Shown here: piece after piece, positions 1-12,716 of the stretch | Numbering within the stretch: the stretch's first letter is position 1 | How the letters are laid out: each line of letters starts with the position of its first letter | Assembly (NCBI GenBank): GCA_027924645.1 | Contig: BSBN01000763.1 | Location: 2,852,001 to 2,916,000, forward strand | DNA: 64,000 nt | Direction: 5' to 3' | Source of the DNA: Cunninghamia lanceolata | Lineage: Eukaryota > Streptophyta > Pinopsida > Cupressales > Cupressaceae | Notes under the pieces: model-generated | What the model was told of the DNA's origin: nothing | Database searches by the model: none | What the model saw: the letters and a program-made list of their open reading frames with translations, nothing else | Position numbers and translations under genes: made by a program

Positions 1-71
1 ACCAAAATTTTGTCTTTATTCATTTTGCAAAATTGTTTCAACAACATTAGAGATAGACATATCTCAAGTTT

Positions 72-536
72 TTACTCAGTATTATCTAGTGGAGTGTAAC
101 CTTCGGATTCATTGTCTGACACATAATCATGAGGTGTATACCCCTCAGACTCACTATCAGAAGATAGCTCAATGATCTCAGCTCTAGGTACTACACGAGG
201 ATCCCTAGTGATCATGGGTATACTAATAGGTACACTCTTAGGTACACTAACAGGTACAATCCTGGGGCAATAGTTGATCATGATTCGAGCTGCCATCGCC
301 GCTCCCTCTAGGAGTTCTCTCCTCACTCTCTTAAGTCATGACATTGCATTGGCTAAGGTTTCCACATCATCAAGCCAAATGTCATTTTCGTCATTAGTTT
401 TCTCAATGGTCTTGATCATCGCAAGCCATTTATGCTTAGCTTGCAGATAACACTTCTTACTCGCGAAGGATTTTCTTGCGGTTTTCTTGGTGTATACCAT
501 CCTGGCACAATAAATCAAATCATTAGCTACCCGCAT
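72..536 (-). pseudogene. Gag-like reading frame of a leftward LTR element
   Basis: This is a single minus-strand frame starting at an ATG at 536 and ending at 72. It is interrupted only by one TGA near 336-338, where a CGA-to-TGA change would explain the break. The N-terminal part is basic (KKTARKSFASKKCY) and the C-terminal part is acidic, with a short repeat (ESEGYTPHDY / ESEGYTPLDN). Only 58 bases separate its ATG from a primer-binding site at 595-606, so by position it is the first protein of an LTR retrotransposon running left out of the window. No zinc knuckle or pol domain is visible, and I do not recognise the family. It could be a gag or the only protein of a non-autonomous element. 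Confidence 0.45.
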
Positions 537-594
537 AATGTTGATTTCTTAATCAGGTTAGTGGACTCATCAGCCCTAGTGCTGAACCTGGTTA

Positions 595-606
595 GCTCTG
601 ATACCA
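595..606 (-). other. Primer-binding site (initiator Met-tRNA type)
   Basis: The plus strand reads GCTCTGATACCA, so the minus strand reads TGGTATCAGAGC, the standard plant initiator-Met tRNA primer site. It follows an LTR end reading ..GGATGTTACA on the minus strand (609 upward), which matches the end of the LTR at 48490. This fixes the orientation: the LTR lies to the right and the element body to the left. Confidence 0.8.
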
Positions 607-608
607 TA

Positions 609-2230
609 TGTAACATCCATATCCGAATTGACAAGAAAATCTAGGTTTTCATAACGGTAATTCTTTTTTTTTTACTAGGTAATCAAATACAAAAGAAACT
701 TATCTACAACCAAATATAACATTTTTCACTTTAACATAACATGATCTCATTTTCATAAAACTGAAAGAAATGATATACATAAAACATTTTGTTTTCTAAC
801 AATTTGCAAATTTCTTGAAACAAATAATATATTGGAAACATACCATTAACATGCATCTTGATTGTCGACCCATCACATTCAAGACTCGGCAATCCTCAGT
901 ATTTGGAAGAGAAAGTATCTTCAAGGAGTTTAACCTCCAACCACAGACCGTCGGTCTCCCGCACTCCTTCCTAACTGGAAGTGGCCCTACCCTACTCAAG
1001 AGGATAGACTTAGGATAACCATCTGTGTTTGCCATCTGAGCTCTGGTGTTGTAACTTACGTGTCTTGTTATCATGCAGATCCCTAGATACCCTCTAGTCA
1101 TGCATGACTCTCCACAAGAAATGCCATCCAGTCACAGTGAACATTCGGTGCACTTGAGGATTGTGCACCACCTTGGCCAAAGGATTTGTTTTTAAATAGA
1201 GTTGTAAGAACACATGAACTTAGTTCACCCACCCTACTCGACTTGAACTGGTTAAAATCCTACAGTTTCCTATTTGTAAGGTATAAACAAATGTCGACCT
1301 TGATGACCTCAAGGTTTTAGGATTTTCTCCTGTAATAGCGCATGGCGCAACATTTACTCTAATCCTGAGTTTATGGTTTCATAATCCTATATTCATGTAA
1401 AAACATCATTTAATAACACCCACTCCTAAGTGGTTTCATACTTGTTTACTCAATTCCCATGTTTGTACAACATATTCAAGTATCTAAAACAACTTCCTGT
1501 TATCCCAAAATTTAAGGGTTTTAGACTCATAAGGTCTACAAAATAAAACGATACTAGAACCATCGCATGCAACGTAATCTGGACTCAAAATGCAAGTTTT
1601 TCCACTCTACTTGTTCCTTTCAAAACCATGACGGTTTTTGACCAATACTAAAACTTTAACTTCCTACTCCCCTTTCCAAGTCAATTAGTTTCACATGGTT
1701 CATAGAGATAAGAGTCATAAATAAGATTATAAAGGGTTTGGAATCTTTCTTATGACATTAGAGATGACCAACCACAGGGTCAATCTCTAACTAAAAATAT
1801 AAGATGAAAAAGACACTAGCTGGTTATAACTACATCTTCAGCTGTCAAACACACTAATGTTTACGTAAAAACATGCTTTAAATCTGTGGTTTTAAACTCC
1901 TACACAACATGCATGTGGAGCAATGTGTTTTCTCACTATGGAGCTAACGTTTCAAGTGCACCAAGGGCAGTTTTAAGTTGATAAAACAGTCTTAAAGGAA
2001 ACTCTTTGAACATACGTCATTGCCAATCGTTTGGAGAATGTAGTTAACATTTTGCATCATGTAGTGTTCATTCTTAAAAGTGTGCACATTAGAAAACTGT
2101 GTTCTATCATCATACGGTGTCATTTATGTCAAGCAAAGATACGTTTTCTGAATTCACGTATTCTAATAAACAACATTATTACTATTTCTGAAGTTTCGAA
2201 TATCAAAACACATCAATGATACCATTTAAT
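609..2230 (-). repeat. Probable 5' LTR of the leftward element; far end not located
   Basis: The minus-strand LTR terminus (..GATGTTACA) sits directly before the primer site. No second copy is inside the window, so the right-hand limit is a guess. I see no coding signal here: the 796-1101 frame is single and unrecognised. The tract is AT-rich single-copy-looking sequence with no tandem structure. Confidence 0.35.
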
Positions 2231-2504
2231 GGATAAACCTCATGCAGAAATCGCAATAGAATTATGTTGTCATCATATTCTATTCATTGTAAATGTATTT
2301 ATCCTTGCATAGATGAGATACACTTACTGGTTGAAACTATGAAAAAAAAGAAGAGAATGGGAAATGAACCTGTCGACAGAATTGAAGATTGTTGTGGCAA
2401 GTTCCACGTTCTCCTCTGGTTAGTCGTGCCTCCTCAGGGTTTTGAAACTCTCTCTCTTATCTACCCGTCATGCACAATGAACCCGAACTTTCCAAGGAAT
2501 TGAC

Positions 2505-2800
2505 TCTCCTCTCTTCCATTATTCTCCTTCCTACACAGCGACAATCATCCACCACAACTCCCTCTCTCTGCTGTTTTTCCTCTTTTCAAAACAACGACAG
2601 TCCTCCCCAACACTCCCCTCTCTCTGCCATTTTTCTCCTTTCTCAAACCATGACCGCCTACCCTCACTAACTCCTATCTCCACTCCCTTATCTCCGACCA
2701 CCATGAAGAAGATCCCCCAGTTATCTCTCTGTTGTTTCTCCCTTTGAAACAATGACAGACTCCTCATTAACTCTCCCTCTCCCTCGTCGATGGAATCTCT
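2505..2800 (+). repeat. Degenerate CT-rich tandem repeat
   Basis: About four diverged units share the layout 'CTCTCTCTGYYRTTTTTCYYC' followed by a short A/C-rich tail ending near ACGACAG or AATGACAG. They start near 2509, 2563, 2619 and 2722. The small reading frames across this tract, on both strands, are low-complexity by-products. Confidence 0.5.
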
Positions 2801-4511
2801 CCCTATAACTTCTCGTCTCTTCCCACTTCTAAACTGCCACCTATTGCCCACGACGAAGGATTCCAACAACCTCCATCTCACCGTTCACTACATTCTCAAC
2901 TACCTCACTCCCTACCGTGCTCAGCGCAGCAAAAGGCTCCCACAACTGCATTATCCTATGGTTTCTCAACAACAGCAAACTGATGCTTTTGCACCACCCA
3001 TGATGAAGGATCATCTGCCATAATTAAACAGTTACCCCTATCACAACCGCTTATCTACCTCCCTCTCATGCCACAGAGAAATTGAATCTAAGCTTTACAC
3101 TCAAATATCAAATTTAAGATCTTATAATCAAAGGGATAATATAAGTTGCAGATATTTATGATCATGCATCAGCTTCACATAATGAGGCTAATCATATAGA
3201 CTTAAATAGAAATGGTTCTTATAATGTTTGCGATAATAAGAGATATTAGTTTAGATGAACATAGTGCACTACATGTTGAGGTTGCACAAACTTATCAAAC
3301 AACATGAATATCAAGGAAAGAAGAAAATACATGGCATAAAATCTAAGCCATTCTTGCAAGGCATACATCACACTTGGCATCTCTACATCACACATTTGCT
3401 TGAATAGAGACACACTTCATGTTGGCATGCATAGGCCCAAGGGTTCATAAATTACTATGATAAATATTTTAGCACATTAAGACAGATCCAATCAATGGTG
3501 AGGACTTTGTTGATCAAATCTCACTTGAACATAAGGCATCTAATTCTCCAAGAGCAACTAAAAGCTGAATTGTGGGGTTAAGCTCGACAAGGTGGTGGTT
3601 TAAGAAATGTCTAGAGCATCTTTTTGGTCGAAAAAAACAAAAGAGAAAAAGACCAACTTAATAAGGAAACTCAAGGTTAGATCGATAATATCTCATGGTC
3701 AAAGCTAGGAGAAAAAGACTCATTCCCAACAATGACCAAAACAATTAATTACACACTAAGGCTTCAAAATTGGCATTCGTCGATCTCCAAAAAGAATAAA
3801 TTCACAACACAAGTTTGACGCGTTTTACGACAATCATGACAAATTAAGCGTAATGCAAACAAGTTTCCTTCATCGTTAGATGCACAAAGCTGACTTCTCG
3901 CATCTTTCAACTACGAGACGTGGTTCACGCATCTGCCATAAGTAGGTTCATTTAATTACCTATAAATGAAATAATAATCGTCTATATAAATTGACTCGCC
4001 TTGGTGGACTTACGACAACATCGTTGATTCCAAGATTCAATATGACGACTTATGAAAAGGATGTTACACCTTATCTTCAGACGTCGACATCTAGTCTTAA
4101 ACTATCCCAGTTGAAAAACAAGACTCAATTGATGGATCCAAGGTTTATCTACCTGTTTGGTGTTCTCAGTAACAAACACCCATGGTTAATTTCCAGAGTC
4201 TATACTCTCTCTCAAAGATACTTTCTCTTCCCGTCAAACATGGTCTACCTGTTCCTGCAATGACAGTCTCACGTACAATTTTGTGGTCAAAGCACCTATG
4301 TTCAAATCAAAACATAATATATATCCGAAACATCATTTCACTTAACAAAAGGGACATTTAGTCTACACTTATCACATCGATCATAATCAATAGATTCTAA
4401 AATTTCATAGAACTAACTTTGTATAATAAATCATCAGTTTCCATGTCATCCACAACATATTATATTATTGAAATTTGCAAGAAAGTAAATAGCATAGTCA
4501 ATTTCAAAAAG
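2801..4511. other. No gene seen
   Basis: This is unassigned AT-rich DNA. The one frame of 90 codons (3991-4263) has no recognisable motif and no related copy in the window, so I do not call it a gene. Confidence 0.5.
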
Positions 4512-5792
4512 AGGGATGTAACACCAAAAGAATGCTCACTACAAAAAGGCTCACTGCCAAGGGGTAGCTCACTACCAAGAGGGTTAGGTCACTACCATGA
4601 ACTGATATAATAGCATCTACCACATGCCTGAGTTCAGTTCCAATGAAGCACAATACATATCACCTTCTTTGCCTCACAACACAAACACTTTCATCTTTGT
4701 ATCTTTGCACTCTCACACATTACACATGGATTTATTACACTTATTTATACCAATCATCAACCTTGGAACATACATCAAGGTAGGCAATATAAACTACAAG
4801 CTTTGGAACATTCTCCAAGGTCGGCAAACATACATAATTCAAAATAGGTCTGGAACTAAACAAACTTACGGAGCAAATGAATGAAAGAAGGACACTTCAT
4901 GGCCTATCCTAGACCAAAATACATCTTCACATGCTTCAAAATGCTTCCACAATCTACAAAAATCCTCCGCAACAAGTGTAAGCAACCAAGTCAGCTAGAA
5001 CTGGTGTAAACACCAAGAACACTTAGGCGCATGCTTCCACAAACACAAGCATGACTTGCAGACTAGGCATAACACTTCAACACAATCTGGAGACATCCAC
5101 AAACAACATAAAATCACCTTGGAGCCAACAAATCCAGCTACAACAAGTTTCACTTGAAGGCAACAGATCTCACTTGAAGACAACTTACAAACAACACTAC
5201 TATGTTCTTCTATTCAATAGCTTGCTTTCTGTAGCACCAAATCAAAAATCCTTTGGAATGAAGATAGATAAGGACATTATAAACATATGTCTAGAACCAC
5301 ATTACCTAAAACCATTCTATGGAGAAATGCGGAACAAAATAGTTTCTCCCAGACACCTCTGCACAACATTGAAACTCTATCAAATACAATATTCAAACTG
5401 GTGAACACAACTTCTACTACACAACGATCCAGACCACCAAATTTTGGATTTAGCATCTTCAAACACTTCTCTATAACATATCCAAATCTCATACTCTGGT
5501 CTTCAACACAGAAGAAATGTGGAGCAAAAACTCAGACAATATCCTAAAAGCTAGAATACTCTACAACACACTATTTCCATTTAGAGAGCAAATTTTCTCA
5601 AAAGCACTTGGAAACTTAGCAACATGAACAATATGCTAGCATTATCAGTACTCTTTCAAGTCATTCAAATTACCTTAGCATAATAACTCAATCAAACAAT
5701 AATCATTCAATATCAGAAGACACGGTTGACACCAATGACAACACAATAATGTTGACATCAATGCCAACACCGATTAGCACATACTTGCAATA
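4512..5792 (-). mobile_element. Copia LTR, minus strand, 3' end missing
   Basis: Read on the minus strand, the LTR begins at 5792 with TATTGCAAGTATGTGCTAAT. This is a diverged version of the copia B LTR start (TGTTGCAAATATGTGCCTAA at 10125). The next stretch also follows copia B (ATCGGTGTTG, CATTGATGTCAAC). Near the other end (4531-4596) are repeated GTAGTGAGC modules, which also occur in the LTRs of copia A, B and C. The usual terminal block with the GTGGTTTTTCCC-like segment is absent, so about the last 250-300 bases are lost. No polypurine tract or pol frame adjoins it, so it is a solo or truncated LTR. Confidence 0.65.
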
Positions 5793-6619
5793 GGATGTGG
5801 TCATTTGCTATGTTATCTCAAGTTTGGCTGACTTAACCTACTAGCACTATTTGTGGAGGTACCTCATGGTTTGTGGATGTGATGAACAACATGGTGATAC
5901 AAATTTGAGTCCTTGTTAACCCTTGGCATGGTCCACTTTCACTTCTTTCAACCACGGAAGTGTTCAGTGCTGACCTAATTAGTGTTGCACATTTGAGGTG
6001 CACATGTTTCATAAGGCTAACCTAATTGAGATTATTTTAGGCTATGCATGATATAAATGCAAGATGAATTTGAGTGGATCAAGGTAGAGAAGATGATGTA
6101 AATGTGAACCAAGGGTGGTGAATTGAGTGTGAGCTTAAATGCTTATGACTCTCGGATGTAGTGAGTAGAAGGTGTCTACATTTTTAGTTTGCTTGAAGTT
6201 TCTAGAGGTAGTAAGCTAAAGGTTGTAGATGGAAAGAAGTGGCAATGGTGGATTTCTTCTATTGCTTTGAGATAGTGAATATCTCTATAACAATCTTCTT
6301 CTATTCTTCTCTCTTCTGAACAGTGAGTCCTTCTGGTAGTGAGCCTTTCTTCTGGGTAGTGAGCCCTTGGAGTGAGCCTATTTGTTTTTGGTGTTGCTAT
6401 TCATATATGTGAGCTAATCCTCACCATGGTTTTTCCCTTCTTGGGTTTTCAACGTAAATCTGGTGTTCGTATGTGTTTGAATGTGTTTTCATTGATGCTC
6501 CACATGTTTATATTCTTCTAATGAATAATAAGAGGTTGATCTTTGGAATTGCTTTGAGAGCTTAATGTTTTAATACACAACTGATTCACCCCCTCTTAGT
6601 TGTCCTGTGCATTCTAATA
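5793..6619 (+). mobile_element. 5' LTR of copia element A
   Basis: The right end is supported by the order of LTR blocks shared with copia B: AGTGAGC modules (6320-6378), GGTTTTTCCCTTC, ACAACTGATTCACCCCC, then a terminal ..CTAATA. It is followed at 6622-6633 by a mutated primer site (TGTTATTAAAGC for TGGTATCAAAGC). The left end is uncertain; it appears to abut the inverted LTR ending at 5792. Confidence 0.6.
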
Positions 6620-6674
6620 ATTGTTATTAAAGCAAGGTTCCCTGAATAAGCTTAACCACTTGGGGTAGATTCAG

Positions 6675-8065
6675 ATGGTTCACAGGAAAGGTATGGAGGT
6701 TCTAGTGTTTGATGGAACAAATTATGCTTTTTGGAAGACCGGGATGGAAAGCTTTCTTGTCTCATTACGATATGGCATGTGGAAGATTGTTGACAAAAAT
6801 ATATTATACCTACTAATGGTCCAAGGGATGAAGATGAGATTAAACAATATGAGAACAATGGGAAGGCAAGAAATGTTCTTCTGAATAGTCTTTCTAATTC
6901 TAAATTAGTGAAGGTAATGAGATACAAAACTACAAATGAGATCTGGAAGAAGCTAGAAAGTATCTATGAAGGAGATGACAAGGTCAAGCAAACAAAGATG
7001 CAAAATTTGAAGGCCAAGTTTGAAACCCTAAAGATGTCAGAGGATAAAAATATTACAAAATACATGCAGAGAGTGGATGAAGTTGTCAGCTCCATCAATG
7101 GTCTTGGTGGAAAGCTAGAGGAAAGTGAAGTGGTAAAGAAGGTACTCAGAACTCTTCCAAAACCTTATAGTGCTAAAGTTTCTACTATTGAAGAAACTCA
7201 AAATTTGGATAATTGTTCTAGGGATCAAATGTTTGGTATCTTAACTACTTTTGAGATAAGAGAATTTGGTCAAGACGATTCAAGAAAAGAACCTGCTTTT
7301 AAGGCTAGCAAGATAGAAAAGAAAGTTGAATCAGATCCAGATCACTTTGATGAAGTGGAAAAAAAATTTGTAAGCAGGTTGAAAAAGGGCTCTGGAAAAT
7401 ATAGAGGTAAGTTACCCTTCAAATGTTTCAGCTATGGAAAGATAGGTCATTATGCTTCAAAATGTATAATCAAAACTTTAAATGACAAATACAAGGATAA
7501 CAAAGGTAAATATTTCAAGAGAAGTTATTATGTTAAAGAAGATGATAGCATATCTGATGATGACTATGACTATCCGGATGATGAAAGTAATGAATTCTTT
7601 TTCATGGCTTTGAATGTTGGAACTAATTCTAAAAGGGGTATGAAGGAAATTGCCTTGGAAATAGAGCACAATATAAAAGGAGCTTTGGTAACTTCTTTTC
7701 ATGCAAGAGAAGAAGAAAATCACTAGATAATTGACAGTAGATGTTTAAATCATATGATAGGTGATAAGAATAAGTTTGTCAAGCTTGAGAAATTTGATGG
7801 AGGTTTTGTTAAGTTTGGAGATGATGCATCTACTAAGATCTATGGAAGAGGTTCAATCAATTTTGATGGCAAGCATAATACAGATGATGTTCTTTATGTC
7901 AAGGGTCTCTGGCATAATCTTCTAAGTATAGGAAAAGTGTGTAGTAGAGGATATAACCTTGTATTTAAGGATGGTGGCTATGAAATCAGAAAAGAAAGCT
8001 CCAAAACTCTAGTTTCCACAAGATCAATGATAAAATGTAAGGCATACTTGAACCCTATTTATTAA
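6675..8065 (+). pseudogene. Copia element A gag-protease fragment
   Basis: The gag begins with the copia VFDGTNYAFWKTGMESFL block. A frameshift follows before 6908, then one long gag frame runs to 7723. Visible motifs are EIWKKLESIYEGDDKVKQ, a gag core with RTLPKPYSAKV, and a zinc knuckle CFSYGKIGHYASKC. The second cysteine of the knuckle has become tyrosine, which breaks the zinc site. After a TAG replacing the tryptophan of the protease lead-in (W-I-I-D-S), the frame resumes at 7754 with HMIGDKNKF and HNTDDVLYVKGLWHNLLSIG. Sequence identity to the copia pattern stops near 8040, before integrase. There is no integrase, RT or 3' LTR, so this is a 5' fragment. Confidence 0.85.
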
Positions 8066-10124
8066 TTATGATATTTTATTGAGAATAATTAATTAACTCC
8101 ATTTTTTGAAATAATTATTTAGATGATTTAATATTGTTTTTGAATGAAAAAGATACATTGTCATTTTATGCTTTTATATTTACATATTCTATAAAGAATT
8201 CTTTTATTCTACACCACTTCCAAGAAATGACAGTTATGAAATTCTAAAGAGAATTTTAGATATAATATTTATTACAGTTTCAAGTTATTGGAGCTAATTT
8301 TAGATTATGAAAGAGGATGAGAAATGTTTGGAGAGGGGGGAAGTTGGAAGTAGCAAATCAATGTTTTGAAACCTCTTGTGTTGTTTATCTTTCAATCATT
8401 TTTGGAAATGACCCTCAGACATTTTGGAGATTTTTCTCTTGTATTGGAAAAAAATTGGTTGAGTGTGTAGGTTGGAAGAATTGTTGATTGGGCTACAGGA
8501 TCTCTATGCAAAATTTAATCATAGGTATGCTTTATTGGATATTCTATTCATTATTTTATGATGGATTGTCTTTTTCTTGTAGAAAGAGGAATGTCAAATT
8601 ATTGTGTAAGAAAATGAATAATGAGTAGTTAAGCTACATGTTTGTGAAATTCGATTATATTGCAATTCCTCTAGAAACTATTTAAATTGTATTGGTTGTC
8701 ATTCCTTTACATCATTCCAGAAATCTATTGATTTAACATTCTTTCTGTGAAATTATAATTCATGGGTTCTGATGATATCTAGAGGAACCATTTTGTAATA
8801 ACCCCTTATAATTTTCTATGAATGAATTTTGTTTTAGAAGATTGATGGTATCAAATGAATATTTATAACATTGTACTTGTTCTGAAGGGCATCAAAATTA
8901 TTAGAGGATTTCAATTTGGTTGAAATGTGTATCATAATTTATCTTTGTGGCCATGGATTAATCATTAATTTAGTTGTAATTGATTTTATGTGTATTGGTG
9001 AAAATGTATTATGTTGGATCAAATCTATAGGATTTGTATCTATGACTGTGTATCTTGCTTGACCAAATATATGTACATGATTGCATTTGTAGCAGAGTAA
9101 AACACCCGATTGAATATATAATTTTTTTTGCAAAAATGTAATATTTTATGTTGTATGCATTGATCTTGAAACTAATATTATGTTAGGTCGATTTAATGTC
9201 TATATTGTATTTATATTTGTATATCATGTTGGTCATAAATCATATGTATGAAGTAGTAGCTATGGCAACTTAGAATACCAAGCCATGAACCCAACATATA
9301 CAATTAGGTTTAATTTAAGTGCAATCTCTATTTAAATCAACCTTTAGAAGGCATCGATCCTATAGAAGTGGTGCAGATTCATGAGTTAATTTTGTTATGT
9401 ATTAATATCTACCTTTTAGAAGGCATCAACCCTATAGTAGAGGCATCATTTAAAGAAGTTAAGTATGTTATAAATAGATTCATCATGTTATCCATAGTGT
9501 ACGTTATGTGTTGTATCTATAGCATTTTACTAGCTGATGACTTAAGCTATATGTCTATATATGTAGCCCCTTGCTAGTTGTATGTCTTATGTTGTGTTTT
9601 TATCGATAACTTCTTCCTAGCTATATTCTCTTGTATACTATAGAAGCTAACATGAAATACTTAGTTGATTTCTTATGTTTGCATTACACCAAAGATCATT
9701 AAAGATTTCCTTTGTATTCATTTAAGTATAGACTCATACTTAGAAGAACATTAATGATTTCTCAATGATTTCTTCTTCCACTATTGAGTGTTTGATTTAA
9801 ATATGCATTTTTAACTTATCCTTAAGGTGTTAAAACTACATAAGCTATATCTTGATTTCTTTCTATGATCTAAAGTAAGAAGAGACGTATTGCCTTTAAT
9901 AGATCCTTGTTCTTCTCTAATATTAGATTTTATATTAATATAAAATGATTGAAATTTGATATTGTCAAATATTAAATTTGGTGAACTGTGTTAAATATTA
10001 GTAACTATGGTATTGAATAAAACATAGTAGAATACTTATTATTGCATTGTTCACTAGAGTAGCTACAACCCCAACTGCCAATAGATCACTCTAAATCATG
10101 TCTTTCTATATGTGGCATCATCGT
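8066..10124 (+). other. No gene seen; AT-rich spacer
   Basis: No reading frame or transposon terminus is recognisable. The only local structure is a duplicated 29-base motif around CCTTTAGAAGGCATCGATCC at 9340-9368 and 9411-9438. Confidence 0.5.
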
Positions 10125-11573
10125 TGTTGCAAATATGTGCCTAATCGGTGTTGTCATTGATGTCAACATATCCTTTTTGTCATTAGTGTCAACTGTATCT
10201 CATTCTAGAAGACTTGTATGTTGAGGATATTGAGAAAATTAGTCTCTCTGAAGGAAACAAGTGAGTTACATATCTCTCTATAAGAGATAGCGAAGACAGT
10301 GCAGTTCAGTGAAGTAGATTACTCTGCATTCCCAGTGAGATGAAGATCAGAGTCTGTGGACCAAAGGGTGTTGTAAAGGATTTTCTAAAGTTACTCCAAT
10401 TAATATTTGAGGGATCTGCATGAAGAATTTGTGAAGTTCTGGCCATATGAGTAGAACTGGGTTTTGCAGTTGATCAGAGGTGACAGGGTGACAGAAAATT
10501 GGTCTGGATTGATCTACAATGGAATATTATGATCTGCAGATCTAGAGGTGTGTTTGGGATGTCTGTGTGTATCCTCAACTCAAGAGGTTCATGGTTTAGA
10601 GATCCGCAAGCAATCATTCTAGTGTGACAGTCATGATAGTGAGAGTTCTTAAGTTCCTAGATGAAGATACAAGTGTTTCTGGTGAAGTGAGGTGGTGCAG
10701 TTGTTCTTGTTTATTTCGTTGTGTTTGTGGTGGTCTCTGGATCGTGTACCTACTGTGTTGGTGGTCCGCATTGAGGATTGAGCTCGTGGTTGAAGATTTG
10801 TCCTTGGGTGTTGTTCTTTCCAGTTTTGGCTAACCGAATGCTTTGTGCATGTTGTAGATTATCTAAGATCGGTTCTATGAAGTGTGGTGTGTTCGAGAAA
10901 GATTTAGGTCCCATCTATGTTTGGCCCACACTATAGTGATTCGCATTAAGCTAGATGTTTATAGTGCCGACCTTAATTTTTATTCCAAGGTTGATGAAGC
11001 ATATAAATATGTGTGGTTGAGTTGTGGAAAATCATCCTTGTGCAAAAATGATAAGATCCTAAAAAAGGAAAAAAGGTAAAGTAAAGAAGAGGAAGAGCAG
11101 AAGAGGAAGAGTAGTAAAGGATGAGGAGATAGTGAAGAAGTGTTTGGGGGTAGAGAAAAAGTATTGTGTGCTTCAATAGAACTGAAGTTTACATAAAGTA
11201 GATGATGTTTCTTAGTTTAATCTTCCTGTGTTAATCATATAAACATTTTCTAGATAGTGAGTCTCTTTGAGCAGTGAGCTCTGGGTAGTGCACCTGAAAG
11301 CAATTACCTTCCCATTTTTCTATTCTTTTAACAGAGAATAAATCTTGTGGGTTAACCCCCACTGTGGTTTTTCCCTTAACCGAGTTTCCACGTAAAAATC
11401 TTGGTGTTATGTGTGTTAATTTTTCTTCTACTCATGTGATGTTGATTCATGCTTTCATGGTTATATCATTCATCTGTTAATTACTGGTAAAGAAGTTTAA
11501 TTACAAGAAAGAATACAAGTTTTTGTGACAACTGATTCACCCCCCTTCTCAGTTGTTTTTCCTAATTTCAATA
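10125..11573 (+). repeat. 5' LTR of copia B
   Basis: It starts TGTTGCAAATATG and ends TTTCAATA just before the primer site; the original end was probably CAACA, giving TGTT..AACA terminal symmetry. The first ~390 bases align with the truncated 3' LTR at 30019 at roughly nine matches in ten by eye. TATAAATA at 11002-11009 is a possible LTR promoter TATA box. The AGTGAGC module lies at 11257-11291. The small frames inside (10624, 10882) have no coding character. Confidence 0.88.
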
Positions 11574-11575
11574 AT

Positions 11576-11588
11576 TGGTATCAAAGCC
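11576..11588 (+). other. Copia B primer-binding site
   Basis: TGGTATCAAAGCC, two bases after the LTR end, is an initiator-Met tRNA type primer site with one mismatch to the usual TGGTATCAGAGC. Confidence 0.8.
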
Positions 11589-11629
11589 GGTTCCTCTAAA
11601 AGAAGCTTGACCACTTGAGGAGATCCAAG

Positions 11630-12716
11630 ATGTTAAATTAAAAGAAGGATAGTCCGAGATTTGATGGAACAAATTACTCTCTTTGGAAGAGTTGCATGGA
11701 GTGCTATTTACAATGCATGGGTGATGCTTATTGGTTAATATCAAAGGATAAGTATAAGCCTCCAGAGAAAGGTCCTTCAACTCCAGATGAACTCAAAGAT
11801 GCTGAAAACAACATTCAAGATAAAGAAGCTTTACTGAGTGCCCTAACTGATACAAAAATGACAAATGTCCTGGAATTGAATACTGCTCATGAAATCTGGA
11901 AGAAGTTGGAAACTCTATATGAAGGTGATGAATATGTCAAATGTGCTAAGTTGTAGAGCTTGAAGGGTAGATACAAAAATTTGAGGATGAGTGAAGATGA
12001 AAACATCACTTCCTACATGCAGAAGGTGAATGAACTTGTGTCTAGTATCAGGTGCGTTGGTGGAACATTGGAAGAATTAGAGATTGTTGGCAAAGTGTTC
12101 AGATCCTTACCTGCTTCATACAAGCATAGAGTTGCTACTATTGAGGAAATCAGGACTGTGACAACTGTTACAAGGGATCAGTTGGTTGGCAAGCTCTTAG
12201 CATTTGAAATGAGTGAGTTTGGTGATTCTCTTCCTAAATCTAAATCTACATTTAAGGCCAGTATTTTTGGAAAGTAAAGATTTGATCCAGATGAAAGCTC
12301 TTCAAGAAGACTAACTAGATTTGAGAAGGCAAGGAAGGATTTTGAAGAAGATGAATTGGAGCTTGAAGAACTTGAAGCCCTTTTTTCCAAAAGACTACCA
12401 AGAGGATCCGGTAAGTATTAAGGAAAGTTGCCTTTCAAATGTTTTGCTTGCAATAAGATTGGTCATTTTGCCTCAAGATGTCTGGAGAGGGTTTCAAATC
12501 CAAACCCTAACAGACCTAGGATTCAGAAGAAATGCTACTATGTCCAAGAAGTTGTTGAAGACGGAGTCATTGATGATGAATCTGATAAGGGAAGTACCTC
12601 AAGAAATGAATGGGTATTCATTGCCATCAAAGAAGAAGATCCAATGCCTATTGAATCTACTAGCTGTGTGAATGTGGAAAGAGCCTTGGCTCCTCAGGTT
12701 GAAGAAAAGGATGAAT
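11630..12716 (+). pseudogene. Copia B gag
   Basis: Gag forms the cytoplasmic particle that packages element RNA. The ATG is at 11630 and the frame stays open in phase to the protease, broken only by stops (an early TAA in the 5th codon region, TAG at 11954, TAA at 12275, TAA near 12419). Blocks in order are FDGTNYSLWKSCMECYL, HEIWKKLETLYEGDEYVKC, LRMSEDENITSYMQKVNELV, RSLPASYKHRVATIEEI, then an acidic Glu-rich linker and an intact CCHC zinc knuckle CFACNKIGHFASRC near 12440-12481. The stops sit where Gln or Trp would be expected. Confidence 0.9.

Noticed and set aside
2531..2881. 116-codon minus-strand frame
   Set aside because: Opposite strand of the CT-rich tandem repeat; composition is Glu/Arg/Gly-biased low complexity.
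5051..5547. 117-codon and 86-codon plus-strand frames
   Set aside because: They lie antisense within the minus-strand copia LTR and overlap each other in different frames.
10624..11079. Plus-strand frames of 65-69 codons inside the copia B LTR
   Set aside because: The LTR partner at 30019 is too short to test them, and they have no motif; chance frames.
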